A stretch of DNA of 42,448 nucleotides from contig JASJFT010000306.1 of assembly GCA_030770425.1 (NCBI GenBank), forward strand, positions 1 to 42,448, read 5' to 3'. This DNA comes from Darksidea phi. Taxonomy: Eukaryota > Ascomycota > Dothideomycetes > Pleosporales > Lentitheciaceae. The position numbers and the translations under genes were made by a program. The notes under the pieces were generated by a model. It searched no databases. It was not told where the DNA came from and saw only the letters and a list, made by a program, of their open reading frames with translations. Below, in pieces: positions 1 to 11,990 of this stretch (the first letter of the stretch is position 1; the number at the start of each line of letters is the position of its first letter).

Positions 1-76
1 CAGAAACCAACGGTGCGACAAACGTTCTATCGGCCCTAACCCGGATCCCGTATAAAGGTACGTACAACGCATAACA
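1..76. other. Unmutated left flank (no RIP)
   Basis: This short edge keeps CpA and TpG dinucleotides at ordinary density, for example around 1, 8, 14, 65, 70 and 75. After 76 the next such dinucleotide I found is at 957. One frame (codons starting at position 3) is open for 23 codons before a TAA, so it may be the end of a coding segment, but I do not recognise the product. It marks the left boundary of the RIP-affected island. Confidence 0.7.
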
Positions 77-1835
77 TCTTAGATTAGGACGTTAACGCTA
101 TACTCTTAGAGTATAACGGGGTTCTTAATAGAGACTACCCGGTATTACTCTACTAAGAGGGCTTCTAATTCTATTTCTTCTAGCCGGAATTACTTAAAGC
201 TACTAAAGACGCGGTATACTTTCTATTTATAATTAAACTAGAGCTAAAAACCTTTAAAAGAGTAGCTAGTATAGAAGTAGAGTATACTACTATCTTTATA
301 TTTTATAAAGTACGTTCGAATTATATCTAAGTTCGTATATTCTTAAGTTAGCTATTCCTTTATATCTTATAGTATAAAGATTCTAAATACTTATTTTAAA
401 CTATAGATATCTTTAATATATTAGGGCTTATATTACTACTAAAAGACTTTACCTTTAAGATAGCTTTACGAGTTATAAAGTAATTAAAGAAAAAGTTAAA
501 GTTATCGTCTTAATACTATTTAATATTCTAAAACTTAAAGTAGTTATTAAATTTTATTAGAACGGAATCCTCTATAAGACTCTTAAGCTTCGTCTATAAC
601 TAGAGCTATATAACGACTTCGCTATTATTAATTACTCGATCTAGAAGGTTACGATATATATTATTCTTAACGAGTATTATAATCTATATAGTATACTTAA
701 GGATATTAGTAGTAACGAAGTTAATTTAGAAGAGACTATTAATATCCCTAATCTAACGATCTATAGCTTAGGTCGTTAGGGTCTTCTTTAATAAGTCTAG
801 TATAGGAGGGTCTCTAACTTTAGTTAGATTAGATAGCCCCCGACGAGTATCGTCTACTAGAAATAGACTAGCTATAGTTTAAAAGGTACCTATAACTAGT
901 CTAAAGACTACTTAAACTATATTAAGGTTCGCTTAAGTAGTCTTAATCTAGTCGGCTGGTATATCTTAATTTCGGAGGTCGATTAGTATTTATATTATTT
1001 TAACTAAAAGTACTTTATCTAAGACTAGAGTATAGATAGATATAATACGGGCTATACCTAGGTAACTACTACCTATTAGAATATTATTAGCTTCTAATAT
1101 AGGTAGTATAGTAGATACTAAGGGTTAGTATAGTTAGGACCTACTTTTATAAGCCGTATTTTTATAGCTAGATATCCTATTATTTCTTCGCGTAGATTAG
1201 TAGTCTCTATTAGTTATAGCTATTATTAGGGTTTTACTAAAAGATAATAGTTTATTAGATATCTCTAAGGTATTTCTATTATTATACTATATATAGATTA
1301 TAGGGGTTTTAGAGACGTATTAACCCTCCTAAATATTTTTAGGGTTAAATAGGTCCCCTAGCTAGTAGTTATCCTTATCGTCCGATTCTAGTTCTTAAAC
1401 TTATTATTTACTAAACTTAAGATACTACTAGTATACTTCGTCGACTAGCTATATATTAGGGTTATTTTATCTACTAGATAGATAGATACTAGAGCGGGTA
1501 CTCTTCTTTAGATAGATATTACGAGGAGGTATACTAATAGCTCTAAATAGACGTCGTATAGTATAATTAATAAGGACTTTTAAAGTATTAGCTTTTAACG
1601 TCGACGCTATACTACTAGTCTTTAAAAAGAAGTAGAAAGGATTTAAATTATAAGGTATATATAGGTAGGTAGATATAGAAATACTAAGGTAGTAAAAGGA
1701 TTATATTTAGATAGAGATAAGATAAATTCTTAAGAAGATATAATAGTAGGACGTAGGACTATATAGGGTCTAGTATATAACTATAGCTAGGCCGATAATA
1801 ATCTAGGAGTCCTCTAGTAAAAGTAGGTATAATAA
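77..1835 (+). pseudogene. RIP-degraded coding-like sequence, unassigned
   Basis: This is strongly RIP-mutated sequence just upstream of a recognisable Gypsy pol C-terminus. From about 470 the frame with codons starting at multiples of 3 is coding-like, and its stops are TAA or TAG, as expected from CAA, CAG and TGG. The same frame runs without a shift into the chromodomain segment at 1,836. I could not recognise gag, protease, reverse transcriptase or an integrase core in it. It may be the rest of the same retroelement after internal deletion, or a different fused sequence. Near 180-470 another frame (+2) looks equally coding-like. A survivor TG sits at 957-958. Confidence 0.35.
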
Positions 1836-2180
1836 CTATTTAAAATTAAAAAAAAAATAGAACTAATTAACTATAGGCTAAAGCTAACTAAAGGTATAAG
1901 AATATATCTAGTATTTTATATATTATTACTAGAACTAGTACTAAAAGATACTAAAGTAACTACTAATATTAAACTTAAGGATAAGAAATATAAGGTTAAG
2001 AAAATCTAGAAACTATAGAAGTTTAGATATTAGTAGAAATATTTAATTAAATAGATAGAATAGCCTACTAATTAAAATATATAAGAATTAATTAAGAATC
2101 TATAGAACTATTAGAAGCTAGTTAAGTAGTATTATTAGAAGTACTTAGAGATAGAGGCTTCTAACTATCTAGAAAGAAGA
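1836..2180 (+). pseudogene. Ty3/Gypsy pol C-terminus with chromodomain (relic)
   Basis: One frame (codon starts divisible by 3) gives the typical end of a fungal Gypsy polyprotein. First comes the post-integrase GPY/F-like stretch, from about 1,839, with the conserved run that normally reads R-I-H-P-V-F-H-x-S-L-L-E-P (His and Pro now Tyr and Leu). A chromodomain follows at about 1,983-2,150. Its YLIKW-x-GW-P...N-x-W-E-L pattern is clear, except that the Trp and Gln codons are now TAG or TAA at exactly the expected positions. Chromodomains at this place bind methylated histone H3 and steer integration. The integrase core that should precede it is not visible, so the element looks truncated. 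Confidence 0.72.
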
Positions 2181-2865
2181 AGTTAGTAGACTTATATAAT
2201 AAGGGTTACTATAGTAATATAGATAGATTAGAAGAAGTAGACTAAATAGTCTTTATCTATTTCGACTTTTCTAACTTAGAGATTAAGACTAGCTTACGAT
2301 TAAAAAGCTTATATTAATAGATATTATATTAGACTAATTATATATAGATATATTATTTATAAACTTAAATAGCTAACTCTTTATCTTTAATAGACTTTAG
2401 TTTAAATAGAAGTTAAGAGTACTCTTCCTTAGTATAAGTAAGAGACTTATTAGTTACTACTAGACTATAAGAAATATTCTAAGAAAGATATTTACTATAA
2501 TAAGCTAAGAATAATAATATCTTATATTTATAGCTAGTAGTATTATATAACTAGAATAAAGGACGTAGTAGATAAGATAAAGACGACGAGCTATAAAAGT
2601 CTTAGAACCTTTAGATATTATTAGAACCTAGAAGAAAAATAAAGAGTAGGGTCTAGATATCTATAGAATAGGATATTACCTACTCTTATACCTAGGTAGG
2701 GAATAGAATAACTAGGGTACTAGATTAAGAAAAGAATTACTAGTATATATACGTAAGTTACGGTATAGTATAAAAAGAATTACTAGAGTAATTAGACTAC
2801 TACTAAATAGAATTATAAAAAAAGAAATATAACTTTAAGAATAAAACTTTAAAGAGAGGAGCGAG

Positions 2866-3236
2866 TATTATAACCCTATACGAACTATAGAATATAGGGT
2901 ATTCTAAGAAGGTTAGAAGCTAAGATAAGGGCTTAGTTAGTAATCTAATATTATATAATAATAATCTACTTAATCTATATCTTAGTAAGTAGAGTAAATA
3001 GAGTATAATTAATAATAATCTACTTAATTTATATCTTAGCGAATAGAGTAAGTAGAGTAAAGTAAGAAAGAATAGATATAAAAGAATAGAGAATCTCCTA
3101 GACTTTCTATTTTAATTCCTTATAGTTAATTCTCTTTAGTTTATCTAATACTTATAAATAAGATTAAATCTTTTTCTAAGTAGTTATTCTAGTAATAGAA
3201 TTCGTTAACTTAATCTTAATCTATTAAAATCTAATA
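2866..3236 (+). repeat. Probable 3' LTR of the truncated Gypsy relic
   Basis: A purine-rich stretch at 2,851-2,865 (polypurine-tract-like) is followed by tattataaccc, the RIP form of a TGTTATAACCC LTR start. The other two Gypsy elements here begin the same way (TGTTAC, TGTTAA/TGTTAT in original form). The end is placed at ctaata (originally CTAACA), which is inferred. No second copy exists in the window, so neither the length nor a target-site duplication can be confirmed. It lies about 690 bp downstream of the chromodomain, as a 3' LTR should. Confidence 0.45.
2956..3063 (+). repeat. 54-bp tandem duplication inside the putative LTR
   Basis: A unit beginning taataataatctactt occurs at 2,956 and again at 3,010. 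The two copies differ mainly by transitions. The placement inside the putative LTR suggests duplicated regulatory sequence. Confidence 0.7.
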
Positions 3237-4630
3237 GTACGATAAACGTACTATTAGCTTTAATCTAGATCTTATATTAAAGTATATATAATATATAATA
3301 TATACTTATAACTCTTTAGATTTATATAAATATCTACTATATTATACTTAAACTTATAGTTAAGTAGAATTATCTAATTATTTATATTATTTGATTTGGA
3401 TTTATATAGTAGGAGTCTCTTTAGAAGGTCCGTACGAAATATAGTAGGAGTTTATATATAGTAGAGATACTATACCTATACCTTATATACGATAAATTAT
3501 TTATATTATATCTATTATAAAGATAGATATATATACTATCTATAAGAATACTATTATACTATATTTATATACTATTTCTTAGATATTTCTAAAGATATAC
3601 TCTTATAATATAGTCTAGATATATTATAGTTATAGCTTAGACTATATTTATAAAATAGTAGATATTTTTATATATAGTCTTTTTCTAATTAATATATATA
3701 CTATTACTATCTATATTTTATAATTTAGAATTAAAGTATCTAATATCTATATCTCGGAAATAGATATCTCTATCTATAGTCTTAATATAGTTAACTTACT
3801 TATTTATCTTCTCTTCTATTAGAAATATAATATAGAATCTATTACTATATACTATAAGTATTTCTCTTATATCTAGTATTATTCTCTTTATTCTAGTTAC
3901 TATTTTATATCTCTAGTCTAGTATTCTATACTAATTATATAGAGGAATATCTAGATTTACTATAGTTTATTTCTATAACTACTACTAAGATAGAACTTAT
4001 TCTAGATATCTATATAGTATATATAGAATCTATATATTTTATAATCTTACTATTTATAGTAATATCTATACTATAACTAGTCGATTTACTATAACTTATA
4101 GATATAGTAGATTATTATTTTTATATAGTATTATAATAAGTTATTACTACTATTACTATTATACTTAAATTAGTTATCTAGATTAGTTTAGATATTTAAA
4201 TATATTTTATAAGGATATACGGCTATAGATATACTAAATATTTATTAGTAAAAATATACTACTACTATATAATAGAGATATAGTAGTTAATCCTATATTT
4301 TTCTAATAGGGGGAGTCTTATAATAGTTATAAGATTTATTATAGAAAATTTATTATTTAAAGTAAATTTAGTAATTACTCTTATTTATATTATTTATTAG
4401 CTATCGTTTATTATTAAACTAGTAGAGCTAATACTACTCTTATAACTTTACTTAGTAATAATATAGTAAGATTTAAGAAGTCTATAGTTATAGTATTTAA
4501 TCTATATAATATATATCTAGACTATAAATTATTAACTATATTTTATATTAGTAAAAGGTTCGCTATAAGTTAACGTAGCTAGTAGATAGTCTATATCTAT
4601 AGTATACGTACTCTATACTCTTTATACCTC

Positions 4631-4680
4631 TAATACTACTTAATATTACTTAATATTACTTAATATTACTTAATATTTCT
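4631..4680 (+). repeat. Decamer tandem repeat, five units
   Basis: Five consecutive 10-bp units of the form taatattact, the first and last slightly diverged. It is a simple minisatellite with no visible function. Confidence 0.85.
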
Positions 4681-4756
4681 TATAACTAGTTACTAAATTA
4701 TATATCTATATAATATCTATATAATATAACCTATTTATATAACTTTATTATAAATA

Positions 4757-4864
4757 TATAATTCTAGTAATCGTATATAGTAATATTTATACTATAGCTT
4801 ATAATATAAATATAATTCTAGTAATCGTATATAGTAATATTTATACTATAGCTTATAGTATAAA
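4757..4864 (+). repeat. 54-bp tandem duplication
   Basis: Two adjacent units start at 4,757 and 4,811 with tataattctagtaatcg and are nearly identical over their length. The close identity suggests the duplication is recent relative to RIP, or that both copies converged under it. Confidence 0.85.
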
Positions 4865-5199
4865 TTATTATTATTTAGTAGATATTTATTAAGTATAGAT
4901 TATTATACTATATATTACTAGCTATACTTTATTTCCGTATATTATATATAGCGATTTAATTATTTTTAGATATATAGATAATAGTAGCTATTATATATAT
5001 ATTAGACTTAATATAATATCTAGATATTATATTTATTCCTCTTATACCTTATATTTTCTACCTTACTAGTAGTTTATCTATAGTACTAGTATATTAGATA
5101 TATTAACCTCTTATACTATCGTAATTCTTAATAGTTAGATTACTTTATTTATATAGATTTATACTATACCTTATAGTATTATTATCTTAACTTCCTATC

Positions 5200-5680
5200 C
5201 TTTATATATTTACTACTTCTCTTTATCCTCGCCCTTATCTACCTAGACTTTCTTTCTTTCTAAAGTACTATTATATTCCCTATTATAGAATTTTTTAATA
5301 CTATCGTTCTCTTCTAAATTAGTCTATATAAATAGACTAACCTCTACTATTCCTTTATTCTTTTTTAATTAACTCTATAGCCTATTCTTTAAATTACTAA
5401 GTATAGTCTTATTAGCTAGTATATAATTACCCTCCTATAATACTACTATTATCCTATCTACTATATATATATCGAAAAAATCCTTTAATACTATATCCCT
5501 TATAATCTACTTTAGGTATTAGGAATCGTCGTCGTAGTATAGGGTAATTATTTAATAGACGTTTTCTAGTCGAATTAAGATCTTAGATAGCTTTAATAGT
5601 TAGTACTCTATTCTATATCTAGTCTTCTATATATAAAGGATTTTAAATTTATTATATTATCTTATATTATATTCTTCTCC
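5200..5680 (-). pseudogene. Unassigned minus-strand coding-like relic
   Basis: Read on the minus strand, one frame from about 5,640 down to 5,210 has few stops, all TAA or TAG that RIP could have made. It encodes a charged, helix-prone sequence containing a D-D-D-S stretch and, further on, Lys/Glu-rich runs. No family is recognised. It ends 100-150 bp from the LTR at 5,789. Joining it across the retroelement to the sequence after 20,576 does not obviously keep the frame. It could be the far end of the Plavaka-like element or a separate gene. Confidence 0.3.
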
Positions 5681-5783
5681 TCTAGACCTATCTCTTTAGT
5701 ATCTATTATTTAATAGATACTTCTATTACCGCTTAGGCTAATTAAATCTAATATATTATTTATATAGTTATTTACTACGATTA

Positions 5784-5788
5784 GTATA
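5784..5788 (+). repeat. Target-site duplication, outer Gypsy, left copy
   Basis: The sequence gtata immediately before the left LTR matches gtata at 20,572-20,576 after the right LTR. Five base pairs is the usual duplication length for Ty3/Gypsy integrases, and the match independently confirms the LTR ends. Confidence 0.85.
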
Positions 5789-6056
5789 TATTACGGCCCG
5801 TTTTCTAGATAACCTAGTTATTTTACTTATTTCCTATTTCGGTTAGTAGATTAGGTAATCCCGAGGATTAGTCTAATAATTAATTAGTTTATTTAGCGCG
5901 CTAAGCCCTATTCGGGTATAAGAACCCTCTATTCTTATACCCTTATAGTACTATCTTAGAATAGCTTTAATATACGGATTCTACTATTAGTTAATTAAAA
6001 GGCTATCTTAGCTATTATAACTTCTAGTTAATTATACTTAGTCCTAGGGTCTTATA
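5789..6056 (+). repeat. Outer Gypsy 5' LTR (268 bp)
   Basis: It aligns end to end without gaps to 20,304-20,571 (constant offset of 14,515). It starts tattacggcccg (TGTTACGGCCCG before RIP) and ends gtcttata (GTCTTACA). Nearly all differences from its twin are transitions, several of them CG here against TA there. This is the copy that keeps more CpG. Confidence 0.92.
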
Positions 6057-6329
6057 TTATCCTAAGATCTCTAACTTTTAGTTAAAGATAATAGTTAAAT
6101 ATTAACCCCCCTAAAATCCCTAGAGGTCTACGGTACTTAGGGTAGATAGCGCGCGGCGCTTCCTTAGATAAGTCTTAAAACTAATTACTTTAAGTTTTAA
6201 TATTACTAAAGCGCCTAGTATCTCCCTTAGAGAGAAGGGACCTATAAAAGTATTATATAGGATTAGATCTATATTCTAAATCCTATAACTAACTTATCTT
6301 TATATAATTAACTAAATTACTAAATTAGT

Positions 6330-8590
6330 ATAATAATAAGATAGTAGACTCTCTAGACTAAGTAGGCCCTTTAAAGTTATCTTTCTATAAGGCCTCCCTA
6401 TAGAAGAAAGATAAAGGAAAGAGAAAGGTCTTAAGTTAAGTCCTAAGTAGGGTAAAAAGTATATAAGCTTAGACTAGGTCTTAGAGCTAGATTAGAAGTA
6501 AGATACCCTCTCCTAAAGAGAAAGTATACTAGCGAAAGCTAGCTAAGGCTTATAAACTAACCCCCTTAGAGGTATTTATTAATAAAGATATATATATTAA
6601 CCTCTAGATCCTTAAGACTATCTTCCCTTCTTAAGAGAAGAGTATAAGTAAAGATAGTCTCGAAGAGAAGATTAATAAGTATACTAAGAGGGTTAAATTA
6701 CTTAGAGAAGAAAATAAATCTTAAATCTCCTATCTAATAAATATAAAAGGATAGGAAAAACTCCTAGACTATAATATAGTCCGGGATATACTAGCTACTT
6801 AGAAGAGATCTAATCTAATTACTAATATCCTAATAGATAATAATCTCTATCTTATTATAGCTAAAAGGCTAGTATATACTATAAGAGTAGATATAGTTAG
6901 TAGAAACGCCTTTATAAACGCTATAGCTAATAAGTTTAACTAATTAGCTAAGAAAAGGGATAATTATAGAAGGTAAGTTAAAAAGTTATAAGAAAAGTTC
7001 TAATAAGTCTAGAAAACTATAAGTAGATAGTAAAGTTTAAAGGAAGATCTTAAATAGTCCTTTCCTATAATCGTCTATATAAAGATTAGACTCGTAGTCC
7101 TTTCTTAGTATAATCCTAAGTCTACTTTTAAGACTCTACTATTATAGTATAATCCTAATAGTAGATAAGATATAGAAGAGGTAAAACTTCTCCCTATAAT
7201 AATATAACTAAATAGTCTAAATATCGGCTCCTAAAGGACCCCTCTTACCTATTATATCTTACTTTAAACCCCCGGGCTTCTAGGAAGATTCTAGTAGGAT
7301 TTAGTCTAGTATTTAACCTTTTAGTTAAGCTTCTTATAAAAAGAGCTAACTACTAAACTAATTATATTCCTAGATTTAATATAGACTCCCCCTTCTAATA
7401 AGAACTATTACGAGTATCTATTAGATTTAGATATACTATCCTTTATTATAAAGAAAATAGAAAATACTCCTACTCTTTACCCTAATATCCTCTTTACGAG
7501 ATCTCTATTAGCCTTACTAGAGTTTATAACTATTATTTTAAATAATAGAATATAGATTCTTATTTAAGAGGAGAATATTATAAGAAACTACTAAAGTAAA
7601 TCTTTATAAACCTCTAACTTCTAGAAGACTATATTCTATTCTAACCCTATCTTATTTAAAAATAATAGAGAGTCTAAGTTAAAGAACTAGCTCTATAATA
7701 TAGAATAAAAACTTACTATTAATAAGAACTAGTACGTATAAGAAACCTCCTAATAGATAGCTAAGATTTATCGAGTCTATATTATATTCTAACTAGTAGG
7801 TCTAGTAAAAGACTATATTTAGATATAGCTAAATTCTAGAAAAGAAGAAGTAGACTTTATATTCGATATAAATCTATTAGAATATATTAAGAAATACTAT
7901 AAAGATCCTTATATAAAGAAGAAGGTAAAAGTTAAATTCTACTAACTATATATAAACGTATTTAACGAAGTTAGTAACTTCGTTAAGAATTTCGAGTACC
8001 TAATAATAGAGATCTATCTACCTTATTACTAATAGAATAAAGAATTTATAGATAAGCTCTACTTTAAGCTAAAAAATAAGATAGATTTATTTAATAATAG
8101 TAATTCTATCTTTAATAAGCTCTATAAATATACGACTTTAATTAATAGGATACTACTTAAGAATAACTAGTATTAAAAGACCTAGCTTATCCGAAGTAAC
8201 TAATTAGTTATCTTTAAGAGAAAGTAGCTAATTATAAGTAGACCCTTCTCTAATAAGTTAGAAAAAAAGCCTATTTACTTTAAAGATACCTCTAAGCTCT
8301 ATAACTACTCTTTTAAGGAGTATAAGAAGTAAAACTATTACTTTAATTATAAAAAAAGGAATAAATAATAAGACTACCCTAACTATATTATATATAAAGT
8401 AATATAGAATACTATAAAAGTAAAAGTTAATACTATCTTTTCTAATAATTTTAAGGAAGAAGCTTATTTAAACTCCCTATATAAAGAGGAAAGTAGTTTA
8501 GAGTATAACTCTAATATCTCCTCTATAGTATTAAAAAATAAAAGCTACTAGAAAAGAGCTCCTCCCTAATAGCCTATATAAGAGTAATTA
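6330..8590 (+). pseudogene. Outer Gypsy gag relic
   Basis: This lies between the 5' LTR and the protease-like segment. The clearest part is about 7,740-8,580 (frame of codon start 7,838). It shows a capsid-like sequence ending in a Cys/His cluster at about 8,333-8,395. There the pattern C-x2-C...H-x2-C can be read if TAT is taken as a lost TGT or CAT. The spacing is not the canonical C-x2-C-x4-H-x4-C zinc knuckle, so it is only knuckle-like. Upstream (6,380-7,400) the sequence is Lys/Glu-rich and poorly resolved, possibly a coiled N-terminal part. Stops are numerous and of RIP type. The identification rests on position and the basic, Asn/Lys-rich character. Confidence 0.55.
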
Positions 8591-9319
8591 AACCCCTTAA
8601 TTATTAATAGCTTATTAAGATATTATAGCTTATTAATTCGAAATTATTTATACTTCCTATTTAACTCGTAGTAAATAATCTAGCTATATAGCTAAGAGAA
8701 TTAGTAGATAGTAGTACTAGTATATACCTATTAGTCTACTCTAAATATTTAAAGGTAATAAAGAAAAAGCTAAAGCTCGTTTTCTATTAACTAAAGAAAC
8801 TAATCCCCCTTAATAGGTTTAATAGAAAATACGGTTACTTAGTTAATATAACTATCTAAGCTAATCTATTAATTTAGAAAAAAAATATACCTATCTAGTT
8901 TCTCTTCTATAAGCTTAGGTATTATAATATAATATTTAAAAGAAAGTTCTTTAAATAAATCTAGTTCTTAATCGACTATTATAACTAAACTTTATACTAG
9001 CTAGATAATACCCCGAAGTAGATAAAATATAACCTAACTATTATAGGGAAGCTAGATCCGAAACTAAAGCTAGAATACTAGAATAATATTTTACGTTATA
9101 ATAATCTAATTAATTAGTAGATTAAAGTATAGAAGAAGACCTACTTACTTAGAAAGGATTTAATACTTAGTTTAAAGATTCCTATTAAAGTCCTTATAAT
9201 CCTTTAGGAGGAGATCTACGAGTTTATTAAAGCCCTATTATAGATAATAAAGGATTAGTAAGCTACTTCTAAGAAAATATAGAGAAATATAGATAGTAAT
9301 ACTAATAGTAGTTTAAGGG
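8591..9319 (+). pseudogene. Outer Gypsy protease region relic
   Basis: This is coding-like sequence between gag and the inner insertion. A frame from about 8,760 to 9,319 resembles the retropepsin-like part of fungal Gypsy polyproteins: a hydrophobic stretch followed by a G-x-x-x-x-I-F-x-x-x-F-F-like segment near 8,920-8,960. The catalytic D-S/T-G triad is not confidently placed. It is cut at 9,319 by insertion of the inner Gypsy element. The reading resumes after 16,327 with the lead-in to the reverse transcriptase. Confidence 0.4.
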
Positions 9320-9324
9320 GTACT
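9320..9324 (+). repeat. Target-site duplication, inner Gypsy, left copy
   Basis: The sequence gtact just before the left LTR matches gtact at 16,323-16,327 just after the right LTR. The match fixes both ends of the inner element. Confidence 0.88.
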
Positions 9325-9765
9325 TATTAAATAAGATTCGGGCCTAATAGGTTATTTAGTCTTATTTAGGATTTATACTTAAGATAGGAACGAAGAAGTA
9401 GAAATAAGTAGGTAATAGTTTAATTATGTTAATAGACTAGGATTAATCTAGATTTAAATTAACTATAGAGAAGAAAGACTATCTAGAAGATTCGTAATTA
9501 TTATATATTAATTTAGTTTTCTTAGATCTATAGCTCTATATCTATAGATCTACTAAGCTATAGCTCTATAGCTCTATCTTAATAGATCTACTAAGCTATT
9601 ATATAATCTCTTAGATCTATTCTTATTAAGATATAAATCTATTATATAACTTCCTATTCTCTAATTATAAGATCCGCGTCGTATTCTTTATTAGAATTAG
9701 TAATTAGCTCGATTTCTAGTAGCTTTATTTATTAGCGATCTATAGTATATATTTAGTTTATAATA
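9325..9765 (-). repeat. Inner Gypsy 3' LTR (441 bp)
   Basis: It aligns without gaps to 15,882-16,322 (offset 6,557). Differences are almost all transitions. Several sites are CG here and TA in the twin (9,493; 9,680), others the reverse (9,602). A surviving TG lies at 9,427, where the twin has TA. Short internal repeats of agatctactaagcta-type sequence occur around 9,535-9,600. Confidence 0.93.
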
Positions 9766-10129
9766 TTATCTCCCTTCTTTAAACCTTTAGCTTAGAGGTT
9801 ATCCTAAGTCCGGTATTCGACTATATTAATATTAGGACCCTATCTTAAGAGACTATTATTATCTATTATAATATCGCGTAAAACTCGAGAACGTATTATA
9901 CTTATTAATAAGATTCTTTATTATAGCTCTAAAATATTTCCCTATAGTTATTATTCTTAGTTAAGAATATTATATATTACTTCGTCTAAAGATAGTAGGT
10001 ACTATAAGGTATATATTTATATTAATATATAAGATTCTTATTATATATCTAGTATCTTACTATTAGAAGATTTATTTATACTAAGTAGTAAAACTTATAT
10101 ATTAGAACTTATTACTATTAGTAAGATCT

Positions 10130-10440
10130 ATTAACTATACGGAAGAGAAACTTTAATAATAGTTAGAGAAGACTTAAAAAGCTTAAAATAAGCTTCTTAA
10201 TAAGCTAGCGGAGGCTTAGATATAAGTATATTATTTAGAGAAGTAAAGAGTAGTCCTTTATAAGAAATCGGCGGTATAATCCTAGATATTAGAAGTTAAG
10301 CTAGACGAAGAGAAGGCGGAGCTTTAGTAGTTAGAGTAATAAGAGAATCTAGAGGTCTTTCTAACCGTTCTAAACGTTACTCGTAATATTATAGATAATA
10401 TTACTCTTTCTAGTCTATTAAATACCTCTTACTTTACTAA
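10130..10440 (+). pseudogene. Antisense coiled-coil reading frame inside the inner Gypsy
   Basis: This lies between the chromodomain end of the inner pol and its 3' LTR, on the strand opposite to pol. In the frame of codon start 10,166 it reads as a Glu/Lys/Leu/Gln-rich helix with heptad-like leucines. Its stops are TAA or TAG that were plausibly CAA or CAG, followed by a short tail. I do not recognise the family. The minus strand here gives no comparable frame. Either the element carried an extra reverse-oriented gene, or this is chance bias in purine-rich sequence. Confidence 0.35.
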
Positions 10441-10499
10441 GGGTAAGATTAGCTTTTTTAACTTATTATAAGATAAACTTATCTTATCTTCTAGTTTCC

Positions 10500-11990
10500 T
10501 TTAAGATTATAATTTTAGTACCCCGTAAGCTTCTTAAAATAATTAAGATTATCTTCGGGTTTTTAGATTTATTCTTATAGTTTCCTATTTTTATCTATCC
10601 TTTACTATTAGATTAGATAGTAGTACTTTCCGTTTCTAATATTACTATCTAGGATTTCTTCTACTTTCTATTCTTCGTTATCTTCTCTATATATATCTAC
10701 TTCGTATACTACTAGTTTAGTATCTTATAGTACTTTTTCTAGTAAGCTAATATAAAACGTAGGATAGATTTTTATTTATAGGAGTAGTCTTAATTAGTAG
10801 TTTATAGGTAAGACTTATTTTTTAATTTTATAGAATCCGATTTTAGTATAATCTAGTTTACTATTAGGTCGCTTACTTTTAATATTCTTTTATAGTAATT
10901 ATACCTTTTCTCCCTCTTTAAAAGTAGGTACTTTCTTTTACTTCTTATTATAGTACTTACTTATTTTATTTTAAAGAAATTCTATATCTTCTTTAAGCTA
11001 TTAGTATATTTATAGGATAATTTTTACTATTTCTTCTTTATTTTAGTTATAGGATTAAAATTACCTAGATTTCTTATATATTTCTAGTTTAATTCTATAG
11101 TTCGTAAAAAAAGGTATTATCTTTATTATATTATATTATAAACTATTATATATAAATTATACTATAGATAAAAGTATACCCTAATTATTCTAGTAGTAGT
11201 TTAGATAATATCTAAGGTATTACTCTACTATTTAATTTATTTATTCTATTAGTCCGTCTATCTATAGATAGTACGTAGTTAATATACTATATTTTATTCC
11301 TAGTCTAGCTATAAGGATTTACTAAAACTTTACTATAAATTTAATATCTCTATCTAAGATAATCTTATCTAGTATTCTATATTCGCTAAATATATATCTT
11401 AATAAGGTATAAGTAAGTTATTCTACTATATTTCCTTTATTTATATATAGAATAAAGTAAGTATACTTTATAAACTTATTTACTACTACTAGTATAATAT
11501 TATAAGATACTTCTATTATTAGTTCCTTAGAGTATAGTAATTACGTAATAAAGTTTATAGTTATAATCTTCTATAGCCCTTTTATATTTTCTATTAGTTA
11601 TAATATTTTATAGGATATATATCTAGTATACTTATTATAATAATAGTCTATATATTCTATAAGAACTTATATTACTAGTTATCTTATATATAGAAAATAG
11701 TACGTCCTTATTAGTTATTTAAGAGTCTTTTTTACTTCTTAGTATTCGTATACTAGTACCTCGTAGTATTATCTAATAAATTCTTTTTTTATTATCTTAG
11801 GTATATAGACCTTCTAGAATATATAAATAATTCTATTCTTTTCTTAAATTACTTCTTAAATTTTATTTTATTCGTCTATTACTTCTATAGTAGCTATACG
11901 AATCTATTAGGTCTATTTATTCCCTTCTAGTTTAAGTATTATTTCTTATATTTCTACTAACTTCGGGCGGTTATAAGTAATCGTTTCGTC
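10500..11990 (-). pseudogene. Inner Gypsy integrase and chromodomain relic
   Basis: On the minus strand the retroviral integrase core is readable at about 11,880-11,070. The first catalytic Asp lies in an I-L-D-R-D-x-K-F motif near 11,380-11,353. It is followed by the Y-R-Q-T-D-G-P-x-E-Q-x-N-Q motif (H-P-Q-T-D-G-Q before decay), and the stretch that holds the catalytic Glu, near F-F-x-N-Y-E-x-E-P, comes after it. At about 10,760 the post-integrase P-T-F-Y-I-S-L-L-E (PTFHISLLE) motif follows. A chromodomain follows at about 10,690-10,520, with the K-V-E-E-I-L-D core and a Y-L-I-x-W block. It would have inserted the cDNA, with the chromodomain biasing the target to silent chromatin. Confidence 0.85.

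Larger units (their letters stand above)
3237..5199. other. A+T-rich RIP-degraded spacer, no gene recognised
   Basis: About 2 kb without any frame I can assign. Base composition is more extreme than in the retroelement pol regions, with long runs of TA steps. Two surviving TG dinucleotides lie close together at 3,392 and 3,397. The stretch also holds two tandem repeats, annotated separately at 4,631 and 4,757. It is probably the older sequence into which the 5,789-20,571 retroelement inserted, and so would once have been joined to the DNA starting at 20,577. Confidence 0.5.

Noticed and set aside
3237..5199. Many inverted repeats suggesting hairpins or terminal inverted repeats
   Set aside because: Saturation with TA on both strands produces palindromes by chance. 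None was flanked by a duplication or kept GC-containing arms.
5800..5815. Outer LTR start at tagataacc
   Set aside because: Aligning the two copies further left showed that all differences are transitions up to tattacggcccg. Only that start gives the matching gtata duplication.
9342..9350. Inner LTR start at cctaatagg, where exact identity begins
   Set aside because: Identity resumes further left once C/T and G/A differences are allowed. The start at 9,325 gives equal LTR lengths and the gtact duplication.
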